13,593 nucleotides of DNA from Sedimentisphaerales bacterium (GCA_016932145.1 JAFGDI010000251.1:1-13593), one strand, 5' to 3'. Numbered from the stretch's first letter, positions 1 to 8,164 are shown. Notes: a model not told the origin generated them from the letters alone. Made by a program: numbers and translations.

Positions 1-2257
1 CATACTTGACAATAGTAACCAGATCCTCGCGTTTAAGCGACTGGAATACGATCAGATCATCAAGTCGGTTGAGGAACTCAGGACGGAAGAAGCGTTCGGC
101 TTCTTTCTGCAAAATGTCCTTCATCTTGAGATAACTGCTTTCGGTATCTCGTTTGCCAAAACCAAAACCTGTACCACCCTGATTCTTGATCAGGTCAGCA
201 CCAATATTACTGGTCATAATAAGTATGGTATTACGGAAATCAATATGACGGCCGAAGCTGTCAGTGAGCCTTCCTTCTTCCATTACCTGTAAGAGCATAT
301 TGGACACATCAGTATGCGCCTTTTCGATCTCATCGAGCAGCACGACAGAATAAGGTCTGCGCCTGATCCGTTCAGTAAGCTGGCCGCCTTCTTCAAAGCC
401 GACATATCCCGGAGGGGCACCTACCAGCCTTGAAACATTATGCTTTTCCATATACTCGCTCATATCCAACTGAATAAGAGCATCTTCGTTACCAAAGAGG
501 AACTCAGCTAAAGCACGAGCCAGCAAGGTCTTACCAACACCAGATGGTCCTACAAAGATAAAGCAGCCCATCGGCCGTTTGGGGTCTTTCAAGCCGCTGC
601 GGCTCCGGCGAATACATTTCGCAACCACCTTGATCGCCTCGTCCTGACTGACAACTCGCTTATGCAGCTCGTTTTCCAGTTCGAGTAATCTGGCAACTTC
701 TTCCTTTTTTAATCTGGTCAGAGGCACGCCGGTTATCATACTGACAACTTCAGCTATTATCTCTTCATCTACCAGGCCAACTGATTCATTATTCTCCTGA
801 CGCCATTTATTCTGCATCTCTTCTTTCTTGAGCTGCATTTTCTGGGCCTCATCACGCAACAGAGCGGCACGCTCATAGTCGGCGTTCTTTACAGACTCAT
901 CTTTTTCGATCTGAAGTCTTTCTATTTCCTTCTCAATGTCTGTAAGATCTGGCGGCTTGGTCATAGTAGCCAACCTGACACGGGCACCAGCCTCGTCAAG
1001 TACATCTATCGCCTTATCTGGCAGGCATCTGCCGGTGATATATCTGCTGGACAGCTCAACCGCCGCATCTATGGCCTCATCAGTTATAGTTACCCGATGA
1101 TGAGCCTCATAATTATCACGCAACCCCTTGAGTATGAGCAAAGCCTGCTCCTTCGACGGCGGCTCTACCAAAATAGTCTGGAATCTGCGCTCCAGGGCGG
1201 CATCCTTTTCTATATATTTACGGTACTCATCCAGAGTGGTAGCACCAATACACTGTATCTCACCACGACTCAACGCCGGCTTCAGTACATTTGAGGCATC
1301 TATAGCACCTTCTGCACCACCAGCACCAACCAGAGTATGCAGCTCATCAATGAACAGGATAACATTGCGGGCTCGCTTCACCTCGTTCATCACAGCCTTA
1401 ATTCGCTCTTCAAACTGGCCGCGATACTTAGTACCAGCTACCATCATTGCCAGATCAAGCACTACCAACCTGCGCCCCGCCAGAATCTCGGGCACTTCAT
1501 GGTTTATTATCTTCTGAGCCAGACCTTCTACTATCGCTGTCTTACCAACGCCAGCCTCGCCAATAAGTACCGGGTTATTCTTGGTACGACGACACAATAC
1601 CTGAAGCACACGCTCTATCTCATTTTTTCGTCCGATAACCGGGTCCAACTGCCCCTGACGGGCAAGCTCGGTCAAATCTCTGCCAAAACTGTCCAGAGCC
1701 GGAGTCTTACTTTTAGAGGTTTTAGAACTGCCAAAACTATCAGAGCCAGTACCACCCATACTTTCAGATGCGGGATTAGAAGTATTATTAGTCTGAGGGT
1801 TAATCTCGGCATTGTCTAAGCCGGCACCCAGAAGATTAAGCACTTCCTCGCGAACCTTGTCTAATTTGAGACCAAGATTCATAAGTACTTGAGCCGCAAC
1901 GCCTTCGCTTTCACGCAGTAAGCCCAAAAGCAAATGCTCTGTACCTACATAATTATGGTTCAAAGCACGGGCCTCTTCTATAGCGTATTCTATAACCTTC
2001 TTAGCACGAGGTGTTTGCGGCAATTTGCCCATTGTAACCATGTCCGGGCCACTTTTCACCAGCTTTTCGATCTCAAGACGCACTTTACGCAAATCGACAT
2101 CCAGATTTTTAAGGACATTTGCACCTACGCCGCTGCCCTCACGAACCAGGCCGAGCAAAATATGCTCTGTGCCAATGTATTCATGATTAAACCTTTGTGC
2201 CTCCTGATTGGCTAGTGCCATTATCTTTCTGGCTCTGTCGGTAAATCTCTCAAACAT
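1..2257 (-). CDS. clpC: ClpC-type AAA+ unfoldase, ATP-binding subunit of Clp protease (3' end outside window)
   Basis: This is a Hsp100/Clp ATPase that unfolds proteins and feeds them to the ClpP peptidase in the cytoplasm. The visible 752 residues show, in order: two Clp_N repeats (about 1-65 and 80-145), a Ser/Gly/Thr-rich linker (about 150-187), AAA+ module 1 with Walker A GEAGVGKT (233-240), pore loop GTKYRG (275-280) and Walker B LFIDEL (301-306), a UVR-like coiled segment (about 440-485), and AAA+ module 2 with Walker A GPSGVGKT (570-577), pore loop PPGYVG (615-620) and Walker B VVLLDE (638-643). The two Clp_N repeats plus the UVR-like middle domain separate ClpC from ClpB, which has a longer middle domain. 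The start ATG at 2257-2255 gives the conserved MFERFTDRAR beginning and is preceded by GGAGA. The reading frame is intact up to the window edge; family members are about 810-860 residues, so roughly the last 60-110 are missing. The N-terminus closely resembles planctomycetal ClpC from memory. It is transcribed away from the pilus genes. Confidence 0.96.
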   Translation of the reverse strand, partial: MFERFTDRARKIMALANQEAQRFNHEYIGTEHILLGLVREGSGVGANVLKNLDVDLRKVRLEIEKLVKSGPDMVTMGKLPQTPRAKKVIEYAIEEARALNHNYVGTEHLLLGLLRESEGVAAQVLMNLGLKLDKVREEVLNLLGAGLDNAEINPQTNNTSNPASESMGGTGSDSFGSSKTSKSKTPALDSFGRDLTELARQGQLDPVIGRKNEIERVLQVLCRRTKNNPVLIGEAGVGKTAIVEGLAQKIINHEVPEILAGRRLVVLDLAMMVAGTKYRGQFEERIKAVMNEVKRARNVILFIDELHTLVGAGGAEGAIDASNVLKPALSRGEIQCIGATTLDEYRKYIEKDAALERRFQTILVEPPSKEQALLILKGLRDNYEAHHRVTITDEAIDAAVELSSRYITGRCLPDKAIDVLDEAGARVRLATMTKPPDLTDIEKEIERLQIEKDESVKNADYERAALLRDEAQKMQLKKEEMQNKWRQENNESVGLVDEEIIAEVVSMITGVPLTRLKKEEVARLLELENELHKRVVSQDEAIKVVAKCIRRSRSGLKDPKRPMGCFIFVGPSGVGKTLLARALAEFLFGNEDALIQLDMSEYMEKHNVSRLVGAPPGYVGFEEGGQLTERIRRRPYSVVLLDEIEKAHTDVSNMLLQVMEEGRLTDSFGRHIDFRNTILIMTSNIGADLIKNQGGTGFGFGKRDTESSYLKMKDILQKEAERFFRPEFLNRLDDLIVFQSLKREDLVTIVKY

Positions 2258-2262
2258 TTCAA

Positions 2263-2267
2263 TCTCC
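2263..2267 (-). promoter_or_regulatory. Ribosome binding site of clpC
   Basis: Read on the minus strand, GGAGA lies 5 nt upstream of the clpC ATG (2257-2255). It supports this start codon. Confidence 0.7.
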
Positions 2268-2285
2268 GATCACTGTTGATGTTTA

Positions 2286-2300
2286 TACCCATCATGGGTA
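2286..2300. repeat. Perfect inverted repeat in the clpC leader
   Basis: TACCCAT and ATGGGTA are separated by a single C, giving a 15-nt perfect dyad 29 nt upstream of the clpC start. It could be an operator for a dimeric regulator or a small RNA hairpin. It does not match the CIRCE element (TTAGCACTC/GAGTGCTAA) or the CtsR direct-repeat operator known from Firmicute clpC genes. Its function is unknown. Confidence 0.35.
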
Positions 2301-2541
2301 CTATCTTTGTCTGAAGCCAACCCCGTTTTAATCGTATATATAACCCCCTGTTCAGAGACATTATCGATCGGTAAGCAACGGTCTTAACTTACAGTCATAT
2401 TTAATTTTCAGTTATATCTTACTATTAAATAATAAGTTAGCCTGATATAAAACCGAAGCCAAACTCATCGTCCTATAATAAAGTTGTTTTCAGCATAACC
2501 AATTCTGACTCTGACCAGAACTGAACTATACCTTTTTGATT

Positions 2542-2808
2542 CTATCGGTTCTTACCCAATTTATCAATAGCAAGTTCTTTATTTGCAAGACCATGGAACA
2601 TGTCAGGCAAAAAAATATGACAGATATAACTATCATACAGAGACTTATATCGGCTAAAAACCCGTTGCGGTTTCGTAAGATATTCAAACAAATCAGCTAA
2701 TAATAAAAAAATATTATCCCCCTTTAAGCATAGCATCAAAATAAGCACGCACTCACACCATCGTAACACATCACCAGACGGATCTAAGGGCCTGAAATTT
2801 CGGGTCAT
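2542..2808 (-). CDS. Doubtful 88-residue open reading frame, possibly spurious
   Basis: An uninterrupted 88-codon frame in an AT-rich intergenic region is somewhat longer than chance would usually give. I do not recognise the product, and it has no domain I can name. A hydrophobic patch (about residues 20-45) contains three Cys, and the C-terminus is Lys-rich. No Shine-Dalgarno-like sequence precedes the ATG at 2808-2806, and the composition looks unlike the neighbouring genes. It could be a small lineage-specific protein, a decayed gene remnant, or simply noise. I favour noise. Confidence 0.12.
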   Translation of the reverse strand: MTRNFRPLDPSGDVLRWCECVLILMLCLKGDNIFLLLADLFEYLTKPQRVFSRYKSLYDSYICHIFLPDMFHGLANKELAIDKLGKNR

Positions 2809-3106
2809 TGATTAACCAATTACGGATAATAGTAAAATTGATTATAACCATGCTGTGTTTTGTGCTGTCATATATGCCAGCGAAAAATACAGAAACAAAT
2901 CGTAAAATCAAAAGCCCCATAATCTTACGCCTCACATTTTAATTCATACAAGGCAAAAAATTATCAGATGAGCCCGTCCTATAATCTCTCATTTATCAGT
3001 ATTAATATCAATATCAGTGTTAAGCTATATCGTCTGAATGGCATTTTACGGTTAATATAGGTAATTTATTCATAAACACAGCGTTAATATGGGAGGTTTT
3101 GTTGAT

Positions 3107-3121
3107 TTAGATAAAATCTAA
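3107..3121. repeat. Inverted repeat upstream of pilM
   Basis: TTAGAT and ATCTAA are separated by AAA, about 134 nt upstream of pilM. A second small dyad (TGTGT-ATAA-ACACA) lies at 3174-3187. Either could be an operator or a leader hairpin for the pilus operon, but AT-rich dyads of this size also arise by chance. Confidence 0.22.
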
Positions 3122-3254
3122 TATTAGAGTTAAGTGACTCTGTATATAGTCAGATTAATAGCTAAGGCAAGAGTGTGTATAAACACATCTTGTAGCGGCG
3201 AAGATAAAAGAGGAAATGCTCAAGCAGGTAGAGAAAAAGTAAGCGGCTAAGAAA

Positions 3255-4169
3255 ATGAATTTATTCAGTAGAAAAATCAATCCGATTGGCATCGACTTTG
3301 GCAGAGCCAGTCTTAAAGTGCTCCAGCAGAAAGCCGGAGAGCGAGACTATCTGGCTGATAAGATGGCTGTACCAGTTGAAGTACAGGACGACCCTCTGGC
3401 TTACAGTCAGTGGGCTGGCAAGGCAATCCACGAGATGATAAACAGGACCGGGTTCAAAGGCCATCAGGTGAGAAGTAGTTTGCCCACCGCGCAGATAGCT
3501 ACCTGCCATTTGCGTCTGGACAAAATGGATGAAGCACAACTCAGTCAGGTAGTAAAAAATGAGGTCAGAGATAAACTTCCCTTTGCTATTGAGAATTCGA
3601 TGATCCGCCATATAGTCGCCGGTGAGATATTCGACAGTCGTGACAATAGCGTTAAGCTCGAAATCATTGTGCTGGCAGTAAGTGGTAAAAACCTCTTCCA
3701 CCATATTCGGTGTCTGGAAAGCTGCAAGTTGGAGGTTGACAGTGTCAGCGTACCGCCGGTGATATTGCCAGGTGCCTATAAGCACGCTAACATAAATCCT
3801 CAGGACCGGGTTATGTTCATTGATATGGGCAGCAGGTCAGCCTGGGCGATAATAACTCACGGCAGCGAAGTGACTTTCTGTCGGAGAATAGAATCTGCAT
3901 ATAATAAGGATGGCCGACACAGCCTTGACCCTACTGTTATGCTGGAGGAATTGCGGGCTTGTATCCGTTATCATGACATGCTGTGGGAAAACACTCCTGT
4001 CAATCGCCTGTTATTCACCGGCGGATACTGCGTTAATGAACAATTAGTTGATCAGTTTATCAATCGTCTTGACCTGGAGGGCAGGGCAGGGCATCTCCCA
4101 ATAGATTTTTCAGGGGAAATGCTGCCTGACACCCAATGGTCAATCGCATACGGGGTAACACAATTATGA
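3255..4169 (+). CDS. pilM: PilM-like actin-fold type IV pilus assembly protein
   Basis: PilM is a cytoplasmic actin/FtsA-fold ATP-binding protein that binds the N-terminal tail of PilN and couples the PilNO(P) inner-membrane complex to the pilus motor. The 304-residue product shows the actin-fold landmarks: phosphate-1 loop GIDFG (12-16), a middle segment resembling the family pattern 'LP...I....L..M.E.QL...V..E....LPF' (76-110), phosphate-2 loop FIDMGSRS (188-195), an adenosine-type motif LLFTGG (252-257) and a closing SIAYG (296-300). At 304 residues it is shorter than the common ~350. The ATG at 3255 is chosen because MNLFSRK...IGIDFG matches the family N-terminus; it lacks a clear Shine-Dalgarno sequence. 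Its TGA stop overlaps the pilN start (ATGA), which implies translational coupling. It is the first gene of the run. Confidence 0.87.
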   Translation: MNLFSRKINPIGIDFGRASLKVLQQKAGERDYLADKMAVPVEVQDDPLAYSQWAGKAIHEMINRTGFKGHQVRSSLPTAQIATCHLRLDKMDEAQLSQVVKNEVRDKLPFAIENSMIRHIVAGEIFDSRDNSVKLEIIVLAVSGKNLFHHIRCLESCKLEVDSVSVPPVILPGAYKHANINPQDRVMFIDMGSRSAWAIITHGSEVTFCRRIESAYNKDGRHSLDPTVMLEELRACIRYHDMLWENTPVNRLLFTGGYCVNEQLVDQFINRLDLEGRAGHLPIDFSGEMLPDTQWSIAYGVTQL

Positions 4170-4885
4170 AAGAGAACATGAATTTTTTACCAGAAGATTA
4201 TCTGGAGAAAAAAGCTCAACAGCGTACCAACATTATCTGTCTGCTCCTGTTTATATTGGTATTATCCGGCATAGCAGCCGGTTGGTTCCTGACAGAAAGC
4301 CGTCGTAAATTGATGGAAACGCAAAAACTGGAGATGGCAGAAAGAATGGAACTCGCTGGCGACTCGCTGGCCAAGCTGGAAAATCTGGAAAAGAAGAAAC
4401 TCCAAATGCAGGATAAGGCTCAACTTAGTGCTATGCTCACCGAGCCGATACCTCGTTCTTTGCTGCTGGCAACAATAACTAACAATCTGCCTGCCGGCGT
4501 TTCTCTGTTAAGCTACAATCTTGACACTCGTGAAGTTAAAGTTGCTCTGCCAAAACCAACAACGACTAAAACCGCTACGGCCAAGACTGCTGCATCCAAG
4601 AAAAAGAGCAGTGAGCCGGAAAAGCCTGTCATACCTGTAAAGAAATTTGAGACAGAAGTCAGGTTCATCGGACTGGCTGGTAGTGACCTGGAAGTAGCCC
4701 AGTTGATTTCTGACCTGAGTAAGTCAAACCTTATGGCAAATGTCTCTCTGAAATATTCTGAAGAATTTATCAGACAGGAGAGTACATATAAAAGGTTTGA
4801 AATATCAGCGATCATGAACCCGGAGACCAAGGCTACCGAGGCTGATGTAATGTGGGCGCGTAAGCAGCACATTAAGAACTATTGA
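4166..4885 (+). CDS. pilN: PilN-like inner-membrane pilus alignment protein
   Basis: PilN is a bitopic inner-membrane protein whose short cytoplasmic tail binds PilM and whose periplasmic ferredoxin-like domain pairs with PilO. The 239-residue product starts with a short tail containing MNFLPEDY (5-12), the equivalent of the conserved (I/M)NLLP motif that docks on PilM. A membrane helix (about 22-41), a coiled-coil stretch (about 43-90) and a periplasmic domain follow. That domain (about 95-218) is split by a Lys/Thr/Ala/Ser/Pro-rich low-complexity segment (about 129-160). I chose the ATG at 4166 because it forms the ATGA overlap with pilM; the ATG at 4178 (MNFLPED) is an equally plausible start. 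A further in-frame ATG at 4136 would only extend it into pilM. The pilO gene follows after 36 nt. Confidence 0.85.
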   Translation: MKENMNFLPEDYLEKKAQQRTNIICLLLFILVLSGIAAGWFLTESRRKLMETQKLEMAERMELAGDSLAKLENLEKKKLQMQDKAQLSAMLTEPIPRSLLLATITNNLPAGVSLLSYNLDTREVKVALPKPTTTKTATAKTAASKKKSSEPEKPVIPVKKFETEVRFIGLAGSDLEVAQLISDLSKSNLMANVSLKYSEEFIRQESTYKRFEISAIMNPETKATEADVMWARKQHIKNY

Positions 4886-4921
4886 TAGATACCTGAAACT
4901 GTTACAGTCAGGAGAAATACC

Positions 4922-5458
4922 ATGAAATTAGGAATACGCGAACTATTATTTTTCGGATTACTGGCAGCAATGCCTATAGGCTCTTATTTCTGGATTTTTA
5001 AGCCAGCTAATGAAAACTGGAAGCTGCACCGGGAGCAATATCAACAGCAAACCGAAAAATTGCAAGAGCTGACCAAGGCTTTGCAAAAGATCGAAGACCT
5101 CAATACCGAAGTTGAAAAACTGGCAGAGGCCGTTTCCTTCTTCGAGAGTAAATTGCCAGGCCGCCATGAAATACACAAGGTTCTGGAAGATGTTACTCGT
5201 ATAGCAGATAAACAAAAGCTCGAGACAAGATTGTTCAAGACGGAAAAGACCAAACCTTTTTCACTCTACAATGAACAGCCAATTGAAATGGAACTATATG
5301 GCAGTTTTGAATCTTTTTATCAGTTCTTACTCGACCTGGAACAAATGCAGCGAATTACCAAAGTCAGTAAGATGGAAATAAGCAAAGATGAGAATGTGCC
5401 AGGTGCCATGACGGTAAAATTTGTACTGAGCATATTCTATGACAATAAAGTATCCTGA
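4922..5458 (+). CDS. pilO: PilO-like inner-membrane pilus alignment protein
   Basis: PilO forms a heterodimer with PilN in the periplasm and helps align the motor platform with the outer-membrane channel. The 178-residue product has a membrane helix (about 8-26), a long Glu/Lys/Gln-rich coiled coil (about 32-75) and a C-terminal ferredoxin-like domain (about 82-175). Within that domain, IEMELYGSFESFYQFLLDLE (121-140) is the characteristic beta-alpha core, matching the usual 'v.l.G.y..l..Fl..le' pattern. AGGAG at 4910-4914 lies 7 nt before the ATG and fixes the start. Position between pilN and a PilP-like gene is the standard pilMNOP order. Length is near the lower end for PilO (about 180-210). 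Confidence 0.87.
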   Translation: MKLGIRELLFFGLLAAMPIGSYFWIFKPANENWKLHREQYQQQTEKLQELTKALQKIEDLNTEVEKLAEAVSFFESKLPGRHEIHKVLEDVTRIADKQKLETRLFKTEKTKPFSLYNEQPIEMELYGSFESFYQFLLDLEQMQRITKVSKMEISKDENVPGAMTVKFVLSIFYDNKVS

Positions 5459-5524
5459 GCAAATAGTCTTAGCTATAACTCTTAAGATACCCGCGTGAAA
5501 CCCAAACTATAAAGGGTCAGACAA

Positions 5525-6169
5525 ATGAACTTTTTTGAAGATAAAATTGAAGAACAAGAGACAGATGACATTAAAGCCACGCCGGCCACAGCAGAAACAC
5601 AGGAACCTGCTGATGATGACATGTCCTATGCTATCTCTTCCAAAAGCAGTAGCAGAAACACCTACATTCTGCTCACCGTCTGCGTGCTGGCAATTGTCGG
5701 GGTCTGGCTGGCAGGACTGGCACATAAAACACCTGCCGATGAGCAAGACAGTAAATCAGATAAGGTAAGTAAACTTGACATAGCACTTGCCAAACTCGTC
5801 GGGGTAAAAAATACCGCCGATAGTGAACTGCTGGTAAACGCTTTCTATGAGTTGCCCGGCGGTAAACAGGTAAAACTCGATGAACTCAATAAAAACCCAT
5901 TTGTTCTTCAGGAAAAGATCAAAGAAGAGTCTCAGCAGGATGACCTGAATATTGCGCAAAAGGTTCTGAGAGAAAAACAGCTTAACAGTGAAGCTGGCTC
6001 TCTCAAACTTAATTCGATAATGAAAGGGCCAAATGGCAACTTCTGCATGATTAATGGCGAAATATACAAAGTCGGTGACAAGGTAACCGATTCTTTCAAG
6101 ATCAAACAGATTGAAATGAATAAAGTCGTACTGGAGGCTGATGACTATACTTGTCAACTGGAACTATAA
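5525..6169 (+). CDS. PilP/GspC-like bitopic pilus or secretion protein
   Basis: It occupies the pilP slot of the pilMNOP order and probably bridges the PilNO complex to an outer-membrane secretin. The 214-residue product has an acidic, probably cytoplasmic N-terminus (1-45), one membrane helix (about 46-64), a polar periplasmic linker with a helical Gln/Lys/Glu-rich part (about 68-157), and a small C-terminal beta domain (about 158-214). The last fits the PilP/GspC homology-region pattern: LNSIMKGPNGNFCMINGE, then YKVGDKV, FKIKQIEMNKVVLE and a terminal QLEL. Unlike classical PilP it has no lipoprotein signal peptide; the architecture is that of GspC or GspB/MshK-type proteins. I therefore leave the symbol empty. 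AAGGG at 5512-5516 lies 8 nt before the ATG. Two Cys (174, 210) fall in the beta domain. The pilB gene follows after 82 nt. Confidence 0.75.
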   Translation: MNFFEDKIEEQETDDIKATPATAETQEPADDDMSYAISSKSSSRNTYILLTVCVLAIVGVWLAGLAHKTPADEQDSKSDKVSKLDIALAKLVGVKNTADSELLVNAFYELPGGKQVKLDELNKNPFVLQEKIKEESQQDDLNIAQKVLREKQLNSEAGSLKLNSIMKGPNGNFCMINGEIYKVGDKVTDSFKIKQIEMNKVVLEADDYTCQLEL

Positions 6170-6251
6170 ATAATGTTTTTTGGCTCAGTGGTCATGAGGC
6201 AGACTACAAGCCAGAGACACAATAGCAAGTTAATAATACAGGGCAGAATCG

Positions 6252-8096
6252 ATGTTCGGAAAAGAAATAAATAACAACCCGCCAGTCAGGCCAACAGAGG
6301 CCAGGGCAGACGGTGACAACTTAACAGAGAATGCCGGTGGTCCGGACAGTAGCTGGGCTGAACCTGCCAATATTGCTGCGCCCGCTGAAAAGACCAGCCT
6401 GTCAACAGTTGATGAAAGACTGGTAGCACGGGTTGATATAGACAGTAAACTGCTGGCTCAGGCCAAAAGCCTGCACGCTAAACAGCCACGCAAAAAACTC
6501 GGACAGATATTACTGGAAATGGGTGCTGTCAGCGAAGACCTGCTGCAAAGCTGTCTGGCCGAGCAATATGGCCTGCCTTATATTGAGCTTACCGCCGAAC
6601 AGATAAACTTAAAGGTAATGGCCATACTTGATGTCGCCTTCATCGAGCAACATAGTGTCATGCCTATTGACATTAAGGACGGCTGGCTGCATGTTGCTAT
6701 GGCAGACCCTACCGATATCTTTTTACAGGACGAAATACAAAGAAAAGCCGCCAGGCCGCTGAAAGTACATGTTTGTACCGCCAAGGCGATAAAAGACATT
6801 CTGGCACTGGCTAATCCCTCAGAAAATAAATCTGAGCTGCAAGTTGACAAAATAATAGATGATATTGATGCCGAATCTGTCGAGGTAGTAGAAGCAGAGG
6901 AAGAAGATCTGGCCCAACTGGAACAGGCAGCCGGTGATTCTCCTATAATAAAATTCGTGAATTATCTGATCCTTAATGCTATCCGCGAGAAGGCATCTGA
7001 TATTCACATCGAACCAGGTGATAAGAAACTTAAGGTTCGTTACCGTATCGACGGTGTATTATTTGAAATAATTTCACCGCCCCATACAATGTTCGGAGCC
7101 GTGGTCTCTCGTATAAAGATCATGTCGAATCTGGACATAGCCGAGCGGCGCGTGCCGCAGGATGGCCGTATGAGAGTTGTAATTGATAATAGAAACATTG
7201 ACATGCGAGTCTCGACCCTGCCCACTGTGCATGGCGAAAAAGTGGTAATTCGCGTACTCGATGGTGCCAGTGCCGCCCGTACGCTGGAAGACCTGCAAAT
7301 GGACGAAGACACCCTGGTCATACTCAGAAGCCAGATCGAGAAACCACATGGCATTATTTTAGTTACCGGCCCTACCGGTTCAGGTAAGAGTACCACGCTT
7401 TATGGCGTATTGCGTTCTCTTGACCGCGGCACGATGAATATATCTACAGTTGAAGACCCGGTAGAATATCAGCTTGACGGCATAAATCAGGTACAGGTAC
7501 ACGACAAGATCGGCATGAGCTTTGCTGCTGCCCTGCGTTCTCTCTTGCGGCAGGACCCCGATGTAGTTATGGTAGGCGAAATACGAGATCAGGAAACAGC
7601 TCGTATTGCTATACAGGCATCACTTACCGGCCACCTGGTACTATCAACTCTGCATACTAATGATGCACCCAGCAGTATTACCCGTCTGATAAATATTGGC
7701 ATAGAGCCGTTCCTTATCTCAGCTTCACTTAATGCCGTACTGGCCCAGAGATTGGTTCGCCGGGTCTGCTCAAATTGCAAAGCTGAAACAGAACTGCCCA
7801 CAGAACAGGCGATATTCATGCAGGCGCATGGCTTTAACACCACCAAAGCCTGGCTCGGTGCCGGGTGCGACAAATGCCGGCATACAGGCTACCAGGGACG
7901 AGTAGGCATATATGAACTATTAGCGCTCGACGATGTCTATCGCGATATAATTTCTAAAAACCCATCGGTAACCGAACTGCGCCGCTTATGTAATGAACGC
8001 GGCATGGTATCATTAAGAACCAGCGGCTTCCAGAAAGTCAAACAAGGTATAACCTCAGTTGATGAAGTTATGAAAGCTACCGTTGATGCAATTTAA
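6252..8096 (+). CDS. pilB: PilB/GspE-family extension ATPase
   Basis: This is a cytoplasmic hexameric secretion ATPase of the GspE/PulE/PilB family. It powers pilin (or pseudopilin) extraction from the membrane and polymerisation through the PilC platform. The 614-residue product has a variable Pro/Ala/Asp-rich tail (1-55), an MshEN-type N-terminal domain (about 80-185; LGQILLEMGAVSEDLL at 83-98), an acidic hinge (about 195-225) and an N2 domain with SDIHIEP (249-255). The catalytic core has Walker A GPTGSGKST (373-381), an Asp box around STVEDPVEY (398-406), Walker B DVVMVGEIRD (437-446) and a His box TGHLVLSTLHT (459-469). The zinc tetracysteine motif is complete (C506/C509 and C539/C542). 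These are all expected active-site residues. Length is slightly above the usual ~565 because of the N-terminal tail. The ATG at 6252 has only a weak GGGCAG upstream; a slightly different start cannot be excluded. Confidence 0.95.
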   Translation: MFGKEINNNPPVRPTEARADGDNLTENAGGPDSSWAEPANIAAPAEKTSLSTVDERLVARVDIDSKLLAQAKSLHAKQPRKKLGQILLEMGAVSEDLLQSCLAEQYGLPYIELTAEQINLKVMAILDVAFIEQHSVMPIDIKDGWLHVAMADPTDIFLQDEIQRKAARPLKVHVCTAKAIKDILALANPSENKSELQVDKIIDDIDAESVEVVEAEEEDLAQLEQAAGDSPIIKFVNYLILNAIREKASDIHIEPGDKKLKVRYRIDGVLFEIISPPHTMFGAVVSRIKIMSNLDIAERRVPQDGRMRVVIDNRNIDMRVSTLPTVHGEKVVIRVLDGASAARTLEDLQMDEDTLVILRSQIEKPHGIILVTGPTGSGKSTTLYGVLRSLDRGTMNISTVEDPVEYQLDGINQVQVHDKIGMSFAAALRSLLRQDPDVVMVGEIRDQETARIAIQASLTGHLVLSTLHTNDAPSSITRLINIGIEPFLISASLNAVLAQRLVRRVCSNCKAETELPTEQAIFMQAHGFNTTKAWLGAGCDKCRHTGYQGRVGIYELLALDDVYRDIISKNPSVTELRRLCNERGMVSLRTSGFQKVKQGITSVDEVMKATVDAI

Positions 8097-8099
8097 CAG

Positions 8100-8119
8100 A
8101 GACGCATAATCATGCGTCT
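8100..8119. repeat. Left palindrome of the pilB-pilT element
   Basis: AGACGCAT (8100-8107) and ATGCGTCT (8112-8119) form an 8-bp perfect stem with a 4-nt AATC loop, beginning 3 nt after the pilB stop codon. No T-run follows, so it is not a canonical intrinsic terminator. It may stabilise the 3' end of an upstream mRNA segment. Confidence 0.65.
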
Positions 8120-8144
8120 GCAAATTGCCGACAGGATAATAAGT

Positions 8145-8159
8145 GGCGCACAAAGCGCC
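8145..8159. repeat. Small GC hairpin inside the pilB-pilT element
   Basis: GGCGC and GCGCC are separated by ACAAA, giving a 5-bp all-GC stem with a 5-nt loop. There is no following T-run. Confidence 0.45.
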
Positions 8160-8164
8160 CTGAA

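Larger units (their letters stand above)
2258..3254. other. AT-rich intergenic region between divergent clpC and pilM
   Basis: This stretch of about 1 kb contains no gene I can recognise. It must hold the promoters of clpC (minus strand) and of the pilus genes (plus strand), but I found no convincing sigma-70 -35/-10 pair or sigma-54 site. TATAAT occurs on the plus strand at 2474-2479 and 2980-2985, both times within the shared 11-mer CGTCCTATAAT and without a good -35. Small dyads lie at 2286-2300, 3107-3121 and 3174-3187. One weak 88-codon open frame on the minus strand (2542-2808) is listed separately. The region is visibly richer in A/T than the flanking genes. Confidence 0.6.

Noticed and set aside
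1097..2215. Plus-strand open frames opposite clpC
   Set aside because: They overlap the well-supported clpC frame on the other strand, and their translations have no recognisable domains.
2258..2480. Heat-shock operators (CIRCE or CtsR box) upstream of clpC
   Set aside because: Reading the minus-strand leader I found neither the TTAGCACTC/GAGTGCTAA dyad nor the heptad direct repeat of CtsR; only an unrelated short dyad at 2286-2300 is present.
2874..2942. 22-codon frame in the intergenic region
   Set aside because: No ribosome binding site and no recognisable sequence; expected by chance in AT-rich DNA.
3216..3242. Mini-frame MLKQVEKK just upstream of pilM, preceded by AGAGG
   Set aside because: Only eight codons long with the purine-rich site too close (2 nt) to the ATG; it could be a leader peptide but there is nothing to support it.
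8100..8119. Intrinsic terminator after pilB
   Set aside because: The stem is strong, but no run of T follows, and the co-directional pilT and pilC genes continue the operon.
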